This document shows positions 7,896-17,048 of a DNA stretch of 64,000 bases, one piece after another. Each line of letters begins with the position of its first letter. Within the stretch, counting starts at the first letter, position 1. Below the pieces are notes generated by a model. That model was not told where the DNA came from, searched no databases, and was given only the letters and a program-made list of their open reading frames with translations. Source of the stretch: Cytophagales bacterium (lineage in GTDB: Bacteria > Bacteroidota > Bacteroidia > Cytophagales > Thermoflexibacteraceae). The position numbers and the translations under genes were made by a program. Location: NCBI GenBank assembly GCA_013299115.1, contig JAAFKA010000003.1:1-64000 (forward strand), in the 5' to 3' direction.

Positions 7896-9199
7896 TGCAC
7901 ATTGCCCTTATCAGCCCGAATTTTCCACCCGAAAAAGGTGCTTGTGCGGAAAGAGTACACCACTTAGCCACTTACTTGCACGCCAAAGGACACCAAGTAT
8001 TGGTAATTACGGCTTTGCCCAACTACCCACAAGGAAAAATTTTTGAAACCTACCAAAATAAGTTTTTTTATACAGAAAACTTACATAATATTCTTATCTG
8101 CCGTTGTTGGTTATATGCTTCCAATGCAGCCAATCTATTGGTGCGGGGTTGGTCTATGTTAAGTTTTGCGTTGAGTATTTTTCGGGCTTTGCCTGTGCTT
8201 TGGCGGTTTAAACCCGACCTTGTTTTTGTGCAATCACCGCCTTTGTTGCTGGCTTTGTCGGCTTGGGTGCTTGCTAAACTTACAAAAGCTAAATTTTGGT
8301 TCAATATCTCCGACCTATTTCCTCAAACTTTGTTAGATTTAGGGGCAATTCGCAAAGGTTTTGTTTTTGGTATGTTGCAAAGCATTGCTCATTTTTTATA
8401 CAAAAAAGCCAATTACCTTACAGGACAATCAGAGGAAATTATAACTTATCTTCATTCTTTTTTGGGGTTGCCAAAGCAAGATTTTTTAAACTTGCTAAGT
8501 CTTCAAGACTTGGAAAGTGTAGAAAAACCAGACTTTCCAAGTTTTAAAAACTTGGAAAGTCTAAATTATGCAAACTATCCAATTTTATACAGAACAGGGG
8601 TAGATTGCCAACTTTTTGAACCCATTACCAAAAAAACACCAACCGCAAAACAACCTTTTCGGCTCGTGTATGCAGGGCTGTTGGGTGTGGCACAAGGTGT
8701 ATTGCAACTTTGCAAGCACTTCAATTTCAAGGAGTTAGGTATAGAATTGCATATTTTTGGCGAAGGATTGGAACAAGTTACACTTGCAACTTTTTTGGAA
8801 CAAGAACAGCAAAATGGCAACAACAGGGGTGTTTTTTTACATTCGGCTGTTTCGCAAAAAGAATTGAGCCAACTCTTGCCGACTTTTGATGCTGCCCTTG
8901 TGTTGCAAAAAGCTACTATTTTTGGTACTGTTCCCTCCAAATTATACGAGGCGGCGGCTTGTGGCTTGCCTGTCTTGTTTGTGGGTGGGGGAGAAGGGGC
9001 AAATTTGGTGCAAACCCACAATTTGGGCTTAGTGGCAACACCGCAAAATTGGGAAGAATTAAGAAGGCAACTTTTAAATCTCCGTAAACAATGGGCTAAT
9101 AATGCTGTTGATAATCAAGCACATAGCCGAAATATAGCTTTGCAATTTTTTGAAAGACAGGGAATTGTGGACAAGGTGTATGAGCAAATAATTAAGTAA
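7895..9199 (+). CDS. Glycosyltransferase family 4 (WcaI-like)
   Basis: A 434-residue GT-B glycosyltransferase. The N-terminal donor-fold opening (ALISPNFPPEKGACAERV) and PNYPQGKIF are typical of WcaI-like GT4 enzymes. A C-terminal nucleotide-sugar region follows with LVYAGLLGVAQG and PSKLYEAAACGLPVLFVGGGEGANLV, including the E-x7-E motif. It probably transfers a sugar during polysaccharide or glycolipid assembly; donor and acceptor are unknown. It overlaps the DUF3109 stop by one base. Residues about 199-222 are encoded by a palindromic insertion (8497-8561) that keeps the frame and sits in the linker between the two Rossmann domains, just before the GVDCQLFEP motif. Confidence 0.88.
   Translation: MHIALISPNFPPEKGACAERVHHLATYLHAKGHQVLVITALPNYPQGKIFETYQNKFFYTENLHNILICRCWLYASNAANLLVRGWSMLSFALSIFRALPVLWRFKPDLVFVQSPPLLLALSAWVLAKLTKAKFWFNISDLFPQTLLDLGAIRKGFVFGMLQSIAHFLYKKANYLTGQSEEIITYLHSFLGLPKQDFLNLLSLQDLESVEKPDFPSFKNLESLNYANYPILYRTGVDCQLFEPITKKTPTAKQPFRLVYAGLLGVAQGVLQLCKHFNFKELGIELHIFGEGLEQVTLATFLEQEQQNGNNRGVFLHSAVSQKELSQLLPTFDAALVLQKATIFGTVPSKLYEAAACGLPVLFVGGGEGANLVQTHNLGLVATPQNWEELRRQLLNLRKQWANNAVDNQAHSRNIALQFFERQGIVDKVYEQIIK
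8497..8561. repeat. Palindromic insertion inside the glycosyltransferase gene
   Basis: An almost perfect palindrome with 15-bp arms GACTTTCCAAGTTTT lies at 8531-8561. It is preceded by a related smaller palindrome AAGTCTTCAAGACTT at 8497-8511. Translated, they give a run of L, S, E, D and K residues (NLLSLQDLESV, NLESLN) with no counterpart in related enzymes that I know. The reading frame is preserved on both sides. Confidence 0.75.
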
Positions 9200-9211
9200 A
9201 AAAACAAAAAA

Positions 9212-9236
9212 CCTATGCCCAACAAGCATAGGCTTT
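9212..9236 (+). terminator. Stem-loop after the glycosyltransferase gene
   Basis: CCTATGC at 9212-9218 pairs with GCATAGG at 9226-9232 across a 7-base loop, followed by CTTT. It lies 12 bp after the stop of the glycosyltransferase gene and fits an intrinsic terminator, though the U tract is short. Confidence 0.6.
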
Positions 9237-9332
9237 ATTATGTTTCAACAATTTACATTTATTTATTTTCTTTGCTATTTTAATTTTTTCGTAACTGTTA
9301 AGGTACTCCACTTTTTATACGTGCAAGGGCTT

Positions 9333-9470
9333 AAACGTGGTACGTTTGTCAAGGTCTGCGACCATTGCCAACGTACCTAAACGTGGTACGTTTGTCAAGG
9401 TCTGCGACCATTGCCAACGTACCTAAACGTGGTACGTTTGTCAAGGTCTGCGACCATTGCCAACGTACCT
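9333..9470. repeat. Three perfect 46-bp tandem repeats containing palindrome A
   Basis: Three identical 46-bp units lie at 9333-9378, 9379-9424 and 9425-9470. Each begins AAACGTGG, then carries a 35-bp copy of palindrome A with the tip GGTC-TGC-GACC, then CCT. The block sits between the convergent glycosyltransferase and CobW genes. It is a direct tandem array without spacers, so it is not a CRISPR. Confidence 0.92.
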
Positions 9471-9486
9471 AAACAATTACATTTAT

Positions 9487-10698
9487 TTACCATGTTGGAA
9501 ATGGGTCTGCAAAAGCCTGCCCTGCCCATAGTTGCTTAATTTCGGAGGGTGTGCAGAGGCATTGGTTTAGCTCTGCCACAATAACTTCCACGTCCATATC
9601 TTGCCCTATAAACACCAATTCGTTTTGTCTATCTCCAAATTCTTTGTCCCATTTGCTTTCTATGTAGGTTTGATTTTCCAAAAAAGCGGGGTACTGTTGC
9701 CTTTCTCTCAACGACATACTTGCCCACCAAACGCCAGCCTTGTCTGCCCGCAACGAGCCACCAGCTTGCGACCAGTTGAGGGCATCAACTTTGCGTGAGG
9801 CTATCCAAAACAATCCTTTGCTGCGAATTATGGTTGCGTGAAAATCATTGCCCAAATAGTTCCAAAACCTTTCGGGGTGAAAAGGTCTTTTGTCTCTAAA
9901 AACAAATGAACTTATCCCGTATTCCTCTGTTTCAGGTTTGTGTACGTTGTTGAGTTCGTGTATCCAGCCTGCACTTTGTGATGCCTCGTCAAAATTGAAT
10001 AAGCCTGTATTGAGAATGGAGGTCGGAGGAACTTTGCCAAAAGTGCTTTCTATAATGGTAGCCCCTGCATTGAGTTTTTTGATAACAGCCTTTAACTCAG
10101 CCAACTGAAAAGGTGTAACTAAATCTGTTTTGTTCAGAATAATTACGTTTGCAAATTCTATTTGCTCGGTCAAAAGATTGACAATGGCACGTTGGTCTTG
10201 AACATCATCGTTGAGATTTCTCTCAAAAATGGTATCGGTAGAACTAAAATCTTTGTAAAAATTCATACAATCTACCACTGTTACCATCGTGTCTAATTGG
10301 GCAAATTGACTAAGGTTAATGCCATTGGCTTCATCTGTAAAATTGAAGGTTTGGGCGACAGGAATAGGCTCACTGATGCCTGTACTCTCGATGAGCAAAT
10401 AATCAAAACGGTTTTCTTTTGCCAATTTCTCCACTTCTTTCATTAAATCCTCTCGTAAGGTGCAGCAAATACAGCCGTTGGACATTTCAACTAATTTTTC
10501 CTCTGTTCGACTCAAGGTGTTTTGTTGTGCCACCAATTTTGCATCGATATTGACTTCCGACATATCGTTTACGATGACTGCCACACGCAACTGCTCTTTG
10601 TTATGCAAAATATGGTTGAGCAAAGTGGTTTTGCCTGCACCCAAAAAACCTGATAAAACTGTTACAGGTAATTTTTTGGTATTGATAGTTGTTTTCAT
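9487..10698 (-). CDS. CobW/ZNG1-type GTPase, putative zinc chaperone
   Basis: A G3E-family GTPase (COG0523), 403 residues from the chosen start. It shows the P-loop [18 protein letters not shown] near the N-terminus, the metal-binding CxCC motif ([13 protein letters not shown], about residues 72-76), IESTGISEP and NKTD. The C-terminal CobW_C domain follows ([15 protein letters not shown] ... [11 protein letters not shown]). Zn-responsive members deliver metal to client enzymes under zinc starvation. Two Zur-like palindromes upstream (10748-10794) support that assignment over a cobalt or B12 role. The ATG at 10698 (MKTTINTKK) is preferred over the ATG at 10713, because homologues begin close to the P-loop. 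Confidence 0.88.
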   Translation of the reverse strand: MKTTINTKKLPVTVLSGFLGAGKTTLLNHILHNKEQLRVAVIVNDMSEVNIDAKLVAQQNTLSRTEEKLVEMSNGCICCTLREDLMKEVEKLAKENRFDYLLIESTGISEPIPVAQTFNFTDEANGINLSQFAQLDTMVTVVDCMNFYKDFSSTDTIFERNLNDDVQDQRAIVNLLTEQIEFANVIILNKTDLVTPFQLAELKAVIKKLNAGATIIESTFGKVPPTSILNTGLFNFDEASQSAGWIHELNNVHKPETEEYGISSFVFRDKRPFHPERFWNYLGNDFHATIIRSKGLFWIASRKVDALNWSQAGGSLRADKAGVWWASMSLRERQQYPAFLENQTYIESKWDKEFGDRQNELVFIGQDMDVEVIVAELNQCLCTPSEIKQLWAGQAFADPFPTW

Positions 10699-10747
10699 AA
10701 ATAAACTGACCAAAGTAAGGTGTGGATATTTCTATGTAATTCCTTCT

Positions 10748-10794
10748 TGCAACAAAGGTGCAAATTATTTTTTATAAATGCAACAATGTTGCAA
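10748..10794. promoter_or_regulatory. Two Zur/Fur-like palindromic operators
   Basis: A perfect 15-bp palindrome TGCAACAATGTTGCA lies at 10780-10794. A related imperfect copy, TTGCAACAAAGGTGCAA, is at 10748-10764, 50-100 bp upstream of the CobW-type gene. The word is close to Zur boxes reported for other bacteria. Paired sites upstream of a COG0523 gene are a classic zinc-limitation arrangement. The assignment is inference from motif and context. Confidence 0.5.
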
Positions 10795-10861
10795 AGATAA
10801 ATTTATGAATTAAGTAGTTAGACTTAAATAATCGATAATATTTCAAGTACTAAGTATCTGA

Positions 10862-11101
10862 TTATCAGAATTATCCGACACCTCAAAGGTATTTACTTCG
10901 CCTGCCAACCCCAACACACATAATTTTGACGCAGAAACCACTAAATTTTTTATTGTAGCTTTGGTAAAAGACCAACGGATAGGCAAATTATTGATAGAAA
11001 CTCACCTCAAAAATAGATTAGGCTTAAACAATTATGGCAAAATTCGATTGCAAGGCTGTAATTCGGTAAGACATGACGACCATATTCATGTACAGTTATA
11101 G
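10862..11101 (+). pseudogene. Remnant of a murein-endopeptidase-like (LAS-type) gene
   Basis: An 80-codon open frame without a start codon reads ...VALVKDQRIGKLLIETHLK ... IRLQGCNSVRHDDHIHVQL and then stops. The ending RHDDHIHVQL resembles the C-terminal HxxHxH zinc-site motif of penicillin-insensitive murein endopeptidases (M74) and related LAS peptidases. Only this C-terminal piece is present; everything upstream (10800-10861) is non-coding. I read it as the tail of a deleted gene. The family call rests on one motif. Confidence 0.4.
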
Positions 11102-11136
11102 CAAAAATGAGTTGTTTACTTGTGTGCAAAATCTTT

Positions 11137-12102
11137 TCAATTTGCTAATATCTCAAACTCCACTCGTCTGTTTTGTTGCTTATTGGTTTCAGAGTCGTTG
11201 GGTTTGATAGGAAATAAACTGCCATTGCCTTCGGCTACCAATCTTTTTTCTGCTATTCCCTTGTTTATCAGGTAGTTCATAACCGTAGCAGCACGCAATT
11301 TTGAGAGATGCAAATTGCGAGTTTCATTGCCCACATTGTCGGTATGCCCACTAATTTTGATGTGCAAAGCGGAGTTTTTTTGCAACAAGTCGGCTATTTT
11401 TTGCAAACTTTGGTGTGATGTTGGTAATAAAATACTGGTACTTTGTTGGAAATAGATATTTTCCAAAATCATTTTTTTGCCTTTTAATTCCTCTTTATTT
11501 TGTAAGGCTTGTTGCATTTGTTGCAAATTTAGGTAGTTTTCAGGCAACTCTTCTGTGTTGTTGCTCACTGATTCTTGATTATTTTGTGTAATTGTGGCAG
11601 GTTCTTTCTCTGTATTTTTTTTGGTAATTGGCGGAGTAGGTACAACTCGTTTTTTCTTTTTGGCAGGTGGAGGCACTATTTCTCTCCGCAAAACCATTGT
11701 TCCTTGACAACTTGCTCCTGCCGACCATTTTCCTGTCAAAGCCTGTTGCTTGGAATCAAAAAATAGCAGATAACTTTTGATACACCAATAAGAATCTGCC
11801 CTAATTTTCTTTTCGATGACTTCTTCTTCTACAATCTCTACACTTGTGGCGTGGGCTGTACCTTGCAGAGTAATAACGCCATACTCTCCTTCCAAATTCA
11901 ACTCTATTTTTGACGAGCCAGAGAGTTTTCCATTTTTGTCTTGTGTGAGTGTTACAGCAAAAACATATTCAGATGCCAACCCACCAGCATCTTGCCTTAA
12001 AATCCCTGTCCAATGCCCACTAAAATCGGGCAAAGCAGCAGTTTTTTGGGCAAATATTGTATGAAAACAACAAAAAAACAGAAAAAAGAAACTTATTTTC
12101 AT
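11137..12102 (-). CDS. OmpA-family exported protein with N-terminal beta-rich domain
   Basis: A 321-residue exported protein. A signal peptide (ISFFFLFFCCFHTIFAQ) precedes a beta-rich domain (residues about 25-150; DFSGHWTGILRQDAGG and LTGKWSAGASCQGTMVL). Next comes a low-complexity K/E/P linker. The C-terminal OmpA-like peptidoglycan-binding domain (about 210-321) has the diagnostic HIKISGHTDNVG, LSKLRAATVMNYL and NRRVEFEI. The OmpA domain anchors it to the wall in the periplasm; the job of the first domain is unknown. It is followed by nothing co-directional, and the next gene downstream reads away. Confidence 0.85.
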   Translation of the reverse strand: MKISFFFLFFCCFHTIFAQKTAALPDFSGHWTGILRQDAGGLASEYVFAVTLTQDKNGKLSGSSKIELNLEGEYGVITLQGTAHATSVEIVEEEVIEKKIRADSYWCIKSYLLFFDSKQQALTGKWSAGASCQGTMVLRREIVPPPAKKKKRVVPTPPITKKNTEKEPATITQNNQESVSNNTEELPENYLNLQQMQQALQNKEELKGKKMILENIYFQQSTSILLPTSHQSLQKIADLLQKNSALHIKISGHTDNVGNETRNLHLSKLRAATVMNYLINKGIAEKRLVAEGNGSLFPIKPNDSETNKQQNRRVEFEILAN

Positions 12103-12169
12103 AAAAGATAAAGGTTATGAAAGGAAAGTAAAAAAACGGACTAAAATCTGTTATACAATTTTATCAACC

Positions 12170-12829
12170 CTAATGCGTAGCATAATTTACTGTTACCCTA
12201 AATTTTCCGTTCAGTTCGCAGTCTTTGATATTGAGCAAGAGCAAACCTGTGCCATAAAAAGTGTAGTGTTTTTTCCGCCAATCGCCATTTTTTCGTTCCA
12301 AAAAGAGGGTAATGTCCACTGCCCCACCTGTTGGCGAATAGATAAATGCCGACTCGAAGTTCATGCCCTCCACGCCAGCTTCACATTTATAAGGTATAGC
12401 CCTTGTAACCTTGCATTGGGGCTGCTTGTTGGTCTGTATTTCTTTGTGCTTGGCTATTACTTGGTCTTTCGTAGGAAATTTGCATAGATTATCGGCTGCA
12501 TAGCAAGCATAAGCATAGTAATTGCCTGTGAAACTACAATCTGAAAGATTGAGTTCTATAAAACCTGTGCCTTCTCTGCTGTAAAAACGGTTGGTAAAAG
12601 TGCCATCTTTTTTTTGGAAGTAAATCATTACATTGACCCACTTGTTATTTTTGGGGGCTGTTACATACCCTCGTTCAAACTTAGTACCATAATCACTACA
12701 TTGTGGGTCAGAAACGGCATCAGTCATTCTAAAACGAGGCTTTTCGGGGTCTTCTTCTTGTGCCTGTGCGGGGGTAGCCAATAATAAAAAAGCTACCAAT
12801 AGCGGATACAATGCAAGTAAATACTTCAT
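12170..12829 (-). CDS. Exported protein with two homologous domains, unknown function
   Basis: A 219-residue protein with a clear signal peptide (LLALYPLLVAFLLLATPAQA, cleavage before QEED). I do not recognise the family. The mature part is an internal duplication. Residues about 50-112 (GYVTAPKNNKWVNVMIYF ... YSREGTGFIELNLSDCSFTG) align with about 153-216 (AFIYSPTGGAVDITLFLE ... TFYGTGLLLLNIKDCELNG). Each half has a conserved Cys near its start and another in the DC(S/E) motif, suggesting one disulphide per domain. The pattern suggests two beta-sandwich modules. It starts just downstream of the 12957-13027 hairpin. Confidence 0.75.
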   Translation of the reverse strand: MKYLLALYPLLVAFLLLATPAQAQEEDPEKPRFRMTDAVSDPQCSDYGTKFERGYVTAPKNNKWVNVMIYFQKKDGTFTNRFYSREGTGFIELNLSDCSFTGNYYAYACYAADNLCKFPTKDQVIAKHKEIQTNKQPQCKVTRAIPYKCEAGVEGMNFESAFIYSPTGGAVDITLFLERKNGDWRKKHYTFYGTGLLLLNIKDCELNGKFRVTVNYATH

Positions 12830-12956
12830 GGTTGTTCGTTGTATGATTGAGAAATAGGCTGTTTTTGTTTATTAAATGTAATATAAGTAAGATTTTCTCA
12901 AAATTCCAAAATTATGAAAAACTTTTAGGTCTTTCAGTTGATATAGTTGCACAATT

Positions 12957-13027
12957 TGAATGTAACATACGCTTTAGCGTGTGGAGTTTTATAAAAAAAT
13001 CACACGCTAAAGCGTATGCTACATTCA
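12957..13027. repeat. 27-bp inverted repeat, likely terminator of the M42 peptidase gene
   Basis: Arms of 27 bp with one mismatch (containing ACGCTTTAGCGTGTG) lie at 12957-12983 and 13001-13027, with a 17-base loop. It begins 3 bp after the stop of the M42 gene (13030, minus strand), so it could terminate that transcript. It is also a candidate dispersed palindrome, because each arm contains its own near-palindrome CGCTTTAGCG. Confidence 0.75.
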
Positions 13028-13029
13028 GG

Positions 13030-14040
13030 CTATAATGCCTCCATAAAATACTTGTAAAGTTGCAACATAGCCAAAATATCGGCTTTGTGTACTTTTTCGT
13101 CGGGTGTGTGTACGTTTTCTTCAGGTGCCCCCACAAAGCACCAGTCGAAGGGATAGGGAGAGGATTGCAGCTCTTTGCCATCACTTCCACCTGAACTTTC
13201 GACTTCTATTTGGTAGGGAATACCCGATTGGGCAGCCAATTTAATGAGTTTGTTGATATAACTTCGGCGAGGGACTAAACTATCTCTGACCGAAATAGCC
13301 ACGCCTTTGCCCGCCAACACCCCCGAAGTTACCCACGTAATATCGCAAATTAAGGCTTGTTTTACTCCGTAGTTTTCGTAAATATGTTTTGCTAAAAAAG
13401 GAACTGTGCCTCCGCCAACTTCTTCATAGCAAGAAAAAGCTATGATGCCGTTTTCTAAGGTTGCTGCCAACTGCAAAGCCACCCAACAGCCCAAACGGTT
13501 GTCTAAATAGCAACTTTGTATGGAGTCGGAGGTTTCTCTAAAATCACACTCGAAAGCCAAGTCGGTAGCTCTATCTATCTCTCTATCAGCCTCATAGACT
13601 ATTTTCTTTTCTTTTTCGTCTTTGGCATCTTCCAATACCCGCAAGGTGCAGTGAACTTCGCCCTTAGAGTCGAAACCCCACAATTTGTAGCCATCTTTGA
13701 AACGAGGACCACCAATTTTAACCAATTCTTTTTCGTACCGCACCATGTAGCCAATAGAATCTATATGGGCAAAAACAACTGTATTGGGTTTGCCAAAAAC
13801 CAACAGCACACAATCTTGGAAGTCATCACCATAAATAATTTGGGGCTGCACTTTCCAATTAGCTTGATTTTCAGCAACATAGGACAAAATAAATTCCTTC
13901 ATCTTTGCTTCGTTGCCCGCAGGGGCGTGGACACTGCAAAGTTGTTTGAGTAATGTAAAATCTGTGGTTTGTTCTTTGGGTTTTTGCTGGTTGTGCAGTT
14001 GTTTTAAGGCAGCTACATTTACCACCGAGTCGTCATACAT
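13030..14040 (-). CDS. M42-family metallopeptidase
   Basis: A 336-residue cytoplasmic aminopeptidase-type enzyme of clan MH with co-catalytic zinc. Visible landmarks are VFAHIDSIGYMV (first metal His-x-Asp), SCYLDNRLGCWVAL (bridging Asp), FSCYEEVGGGT (catalytic Glu pair) and ALICDITWV. Near the end SSGGSDGKELQ and the terminal GAPEENVHTPDEKVH supply the last ligands, as in FrvX/YsdC-type tetrahedral aminopeptidases. The length is close to the family norm. The gene lies 29 bp downstream of a DUF3616 gene in the same direction, so the two probably share a transcript. Confidence 0.85.
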   Translation of the reverse strand: MYDDSVVNVAALKQLHNQQKPKEQTTDFTLLKQLCSVHAPAGNEAKMKEFILSYVAENQANWKVQPQIIYGDDFQDCVLLVFGKPNTVVFAHIDSIGYMVRYEKELVKIGGPRFKDGYKLWGFDSKGEVHCTLRVLEDAKDEKEKKIVYEADREIDRATDLAFECDFRETSDSIQSCYLDNRLGCWVALQLAATLENGIIAFSCYEEVGGGTVPFLAKHIYENYGVKQALICDITWVTSGVLAGKGVAISVRDSLVPRRSYINKLIKLAAQSGIPYQIEVESSGGSDGKELQSSPYPFDWCFVGAPEENVHTPDEKVHKADILAMLQLYKYFMEAL

Positions 14041-14069
14041 GGTCGATAGTTTTCAAATAAAGTTAAAAT

Positions 14070-15143
14070 TTATACATCAAAGACATCAGCTACAACATCA
14101 CTCAAAGCTGTTTTTCTCAAATGATTTGGGCTGTCGAAGACTATCAGCACCTCGTTTTTGCTCAACAAAGTCATTCCTTCGGCTTTGTCTTTGCCTGTTT
14201 CTGTACCAAAACCATGAGGCACGTCAAACAATTTTTCTATGTCTTGAGGTTTTACCAATTCGTTGGGGTCATGCGTAAAAGCATCTTGCCAACGATAAAC
14301 GGCTATGGTCGCATCTAAATCCATTGTTGCACCTGCCAAAATCAATAAATCTTTGCCCTGCACACAAAGTTCTCTTACGCCCATGCCGTTGAGGTGGAGA
14401 AAATGCTTTTTGTATTTTAAGCCGTTTTGTTTTTTGAGTTTCAAATTTTCATCTGAATCATGCTCAAATTCTATCTCTAAAATAATAGCCCAGCCTCGCA
14501 AAACAGGACCACGCAAACCCAAAAACACTCTGTCGTTGAAAACAGCCATGCCCTCTATGTCAAAACCATTGTCTTTGCCCGGTATGTGGAAAAAAGATTG
14601 CAAATGCTCATCTTTTTGCAAAGCCTCCATCAATTCATTGCCGTTTTTGGTAATTGGAATCATACCCGCCACCAAAGTACGTTGTTGGTGTTCAGGATTA
14701 GGTGCTTTTGCCCTTAGTTCAAATGCCCCTGTATCAGGATTTTTGAGCAAAGGTATTCTTGCCACTACATAACGGTTGGCTTCTTTTTTGATTTCGGTCA
14801 GTCGTTTGATTTCCTTTGCCTGATTGTCGCCATCAGGTCGTGCCTTTTTGCGTTTTAGGCTGTGCGAGCCTGTGAGCCAGAGGTAATGCCCTTGATAATC
14901 AAGCCCTTCTATGTCTATTTCGGTTTCGAGGTCGGGCAGAGGCAAAAAGTCGTGCAAAGAAAAAGTTTGGTGGTTGGCGTAGGTATCGCCGTCTTTGTGT
15001 TGTAGCCTTTCTATGTGAGCCGTTTCGTCACCCGCCAGCCAAAGGTAGTCCCCCGTTTTGACTACGGCAGACAGCCCATCTCTGATGTCTTTCTGAACAT
15101 AGTAGTTGGGGTTAAATTGCAGATTGATAAATTTCTTTCTCAT
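14070..15143 (-). CDS. DUF3616 domain protein
   Basis: A 357-residue protein matching the DUF3616 layout. The N-terminus DGLSAVVKTGDYLWLAGDET is followed by IDIEGLDYQGHYLWLTGSHS, DIEGMAVFNDRVFLGLRGPVL, LLILAGATMDLDATIAVYRW and GTETGKDKAEGMTLL. These are repeated beta-propeller-like blades with conserved EG(L/M) motifs. There is no signal peptide, so the protein is probably cytoplasmic. A function has not been established for the family. It probably forms a transcription unit with the M42 peptidase downstream. Confidence 0.85.
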   Translation of the reverse strand: MRKKFINLQFNPNYYVQKDIRDGLSAVVKTGDYLWLAGDETAHIERLQHKDGDTYANHQTFSLHDFLPLPDLETEIDIEGLDYQGHYLWLTGSHSLKRKKARPDGDNQAKEIKRLTEIKKEANRYVVARIPLLKNPDTGAFELRAKAPNPEHQQRTLVAGMIPITKNGNELMEALQKDEHLQSFFHIPGKDNGFDIEGMAVFNDRVFLGLRGPVLRGWAIILEIEFEHDSDENLKLKKQNGLKYKKHFLHLNGMGVRELCVQGKDLLILAGATMDLDATIAVYRWQDAFTHDPNELVKPQDIEKLFDVPHGFGTETGKDKAEGMTLLSKNEVLIVFDSPNHLRKTALSDVVADVFDV

Positions 15144-15277
15144 CGGTTGCTTGTTTGGTAAGGTGCAAACAAGTAAAGTAATTTTTTCAAAAAATGCTAC
15201 TTTTAGAGGAAAAAATAATCGGCAACGAGAAACTTTATACTTTTTTGGTAATAGTCGTGCTAAACATTACCTCTGTA

Positions 15278-17005
15278 TTACTTTCCTTGTTTAAACACCT
15301 CCCAATACTCTGTAAACTCTAAGCAATATTCTCGCCATTCGGAGTCTTTTTTTCCGTCCATTTGCCAAGCAATCATCACACCGAACAAGTTGAGGAGTTC
15401 CAAATCTTGAATACTGTCTATTTTCTGCCAAGTAGCCTCTCGCAAAACCAAACCTGCCACTTCTGCATAGCTTTTGATGCTTTGCAAGGAATCTGCCAAG
15501 TTATCGAATTGAAATTTTTTGTGTGCCTCCAAAAAATTACGTGCCTGCCTGCCCATAGCGGCTATTGAGCCTGCCAAATCTGCAAAACGTGGCTCTTGCA
15601 ACAACACCTGACGCATGATATAACGGTCTGTTTCAGGATAAGCCAACAGTCTAAGGTCTATGCTCTCGTGATAAGCCTTTCGCCTTTGCTCTTTTGCCTT
15701 TGTTTGCTCGTCTTCCTCTTTTTCTTGTTGGGCAATCAATCCGTTTTCTATTTCGTCTATTTTTTTGTTCATTTTCTCCAATTCTTTGGCATTAGCAACT
15801 TCGGCTTTGTCCAGAATTTTTTGGTATTTGGCTGCTTCTTTGGGGTTTTTTGCCATAAAAGCCTCCCAAATTTCATTTTTTGGAATGTAAAGTTGCAATT
15901 TTTTTCGCCGACTGCCCCCCATAGCAAAAATGGCTTGCATCAGCATACCCTCCACCGAAGGCAAATCCTCTGTGTCAGGGTGCAAAAAATTGGCTCTTTC
16001 TTTTAGCAAAGGATTAACTGTTACGTATTCACTACACAAACTTTCCAACAGGTCTGACCACAGAAAAAGGTCTTTTTCTTTGCGAGAATTTGCCAAACTA
16101 ATAAAATCTAATAATACATCTACGTCTTGCCACACCGACAATACGCCCAACCAAACATCTATGGCACCGTATTGATTAACAGCAGTAAAGGTTTTGATAC
16201 TGTCTGCCAATACCTCAAACAAGGCTTGGCGACCTGCCACCTCTGCCAAAAACTTATAGTTGTCTTCTCTTTCTGCCTTGCTCAATTCCAAATATCGTTT
16301 GATTGCACCATACGGATTGGTATAAGCCTTTGCAAGTTGTTTCCAAAGTCGGGCTTGGTCGCAACAAATTGGCAATTTCAATTCTTTTTTTGTATGACCC
16401 TCCATCCATTTTATTACTTCTTGGGCTTGGTGCAAATCAAAATCTCCACCCACATAGCCACTGCCCTCAAAATGATTTTCTAAACAGATGCAAACCGCTA
16501 AAATAGCCAAATGATAGGGTTCTCCTTGCGTTTTTCGCCCCCATGCGTCAAAAACATCAATCCCAAATTCAGGATTGTGGTAGCCATATTTTTCTGAAAC
16601 ATAAAAAATAGAGTGCGGACTAAAAGCCTTGTTTACTCTTTCACCACTATCTCCATCGCCGTATTCGTCATCATCTTCTTCGTCATTTTTTTTGCTTTTC
16701 TTCTTTTTCGGTAATTTCCCCTCCAATCTCTCTATCATCTTTCGATAAAGAGTAAAGTTTTCGGCAGTGTGTCGAGTGTGCAAATCTCCCCACAAATCCC
16801 AGTGTTCGTGGGGTTTTCCTTTTTCCTTCACAAGTTGCGAAGTCCAACTGTATCGCAGTTTTTTTTCGCCCAAAGGTATTCGGTCTAACCGCATGAGTGG
16901 AGCAGGAAATTTCTCCAACCAAAATAGGGTTTCTTGGTAGGCAGCTTCCCATGCTTGCGGCATGATGTTTTGAAAATTGGCATAAAAAGAAAGACAAATT
17001 CCCAT
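15278..17005 (-). CDS. Large cytoplasmic protein of unknown function
   Basis: A 575-residue protein that I do not recognise. It lacks a signal peptide and membrane segments. Residues about 97-120 are a highly charged low-complexity linker (KKKKSKKNDEEDDDEYGDGD). A second charged, probably coiled-coil stretch (about 395-450) is rich in E, K and Q. The remainder looks helical, with aromatic-rich segments such as HEHWDLWGDLHTRH near the start. It begins 44 bp downstream of a tiny DUF6915-like reading frame, and the two could be co-transcribed. A second ATG is possible at MPQAW (residue 15). Confidence 0.7.
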   Translation of the reverse strand: MGICLSFYANFQNIMPQAWEAAYQETLFWLEKFPAPLMRLDRIPLGEKKLRYSWTSQLVKEKGKPHEHWDLWGDLHTRHTAENFTLYRKMIERLEGKLPKKKKSKKNDEEDDDEYGDGDSGERVNKAFSPHSIFYVSEKYGYHNPEFGIDVFDAWGRKTQGEPYHLAILAVCICLENHFEGSGYVGGDFDLHQAQEVIKWMEGHTKKELKLPICCDQARLWKQLAKAYTNPYGAIKRYLELSKAEREDNYKFLAEVAGRQALFEVLADSIKTFTAVNQYGAIDVWLGVLSVWQDVDVLLDFISLANSRKEKDLFLWSDLLESLCSEYVTVNPLLKERANFLHPDTEDLPSVEGMLMQAIFAMGGSRRKKLQLYIPKNEIWEAFMAKNPKEAAKYQKILDKAEVANAKELEKMNKKIDEIENGLIAQQEKEEDEQTKAKEQRRKAYHESIDLRLLAYPETDRYIMRQVLLQEPRFADLAGSIAAMGRQARNFLEAHKKFQFDNLADSLQSIKSYAEVAGLVLREATWQKIDSIQDLELLNLFGVMIAWQMDGKKDSEWREYCLEFTEYWEVFKQGK

Positions 17006-17048
17006 AGTTTTAGTGATTTAGGTGTGAATAAAATTTTATGCAAAGAAA

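Noticed and set aside
9333-9470. Regular 46-bp repeats that might suggest a CRISPR array
   Set aside because: The units are perfectly tandem with no spacers between them and contain palindrome A, which also occurs singly elsewhere. No cas gene is present.
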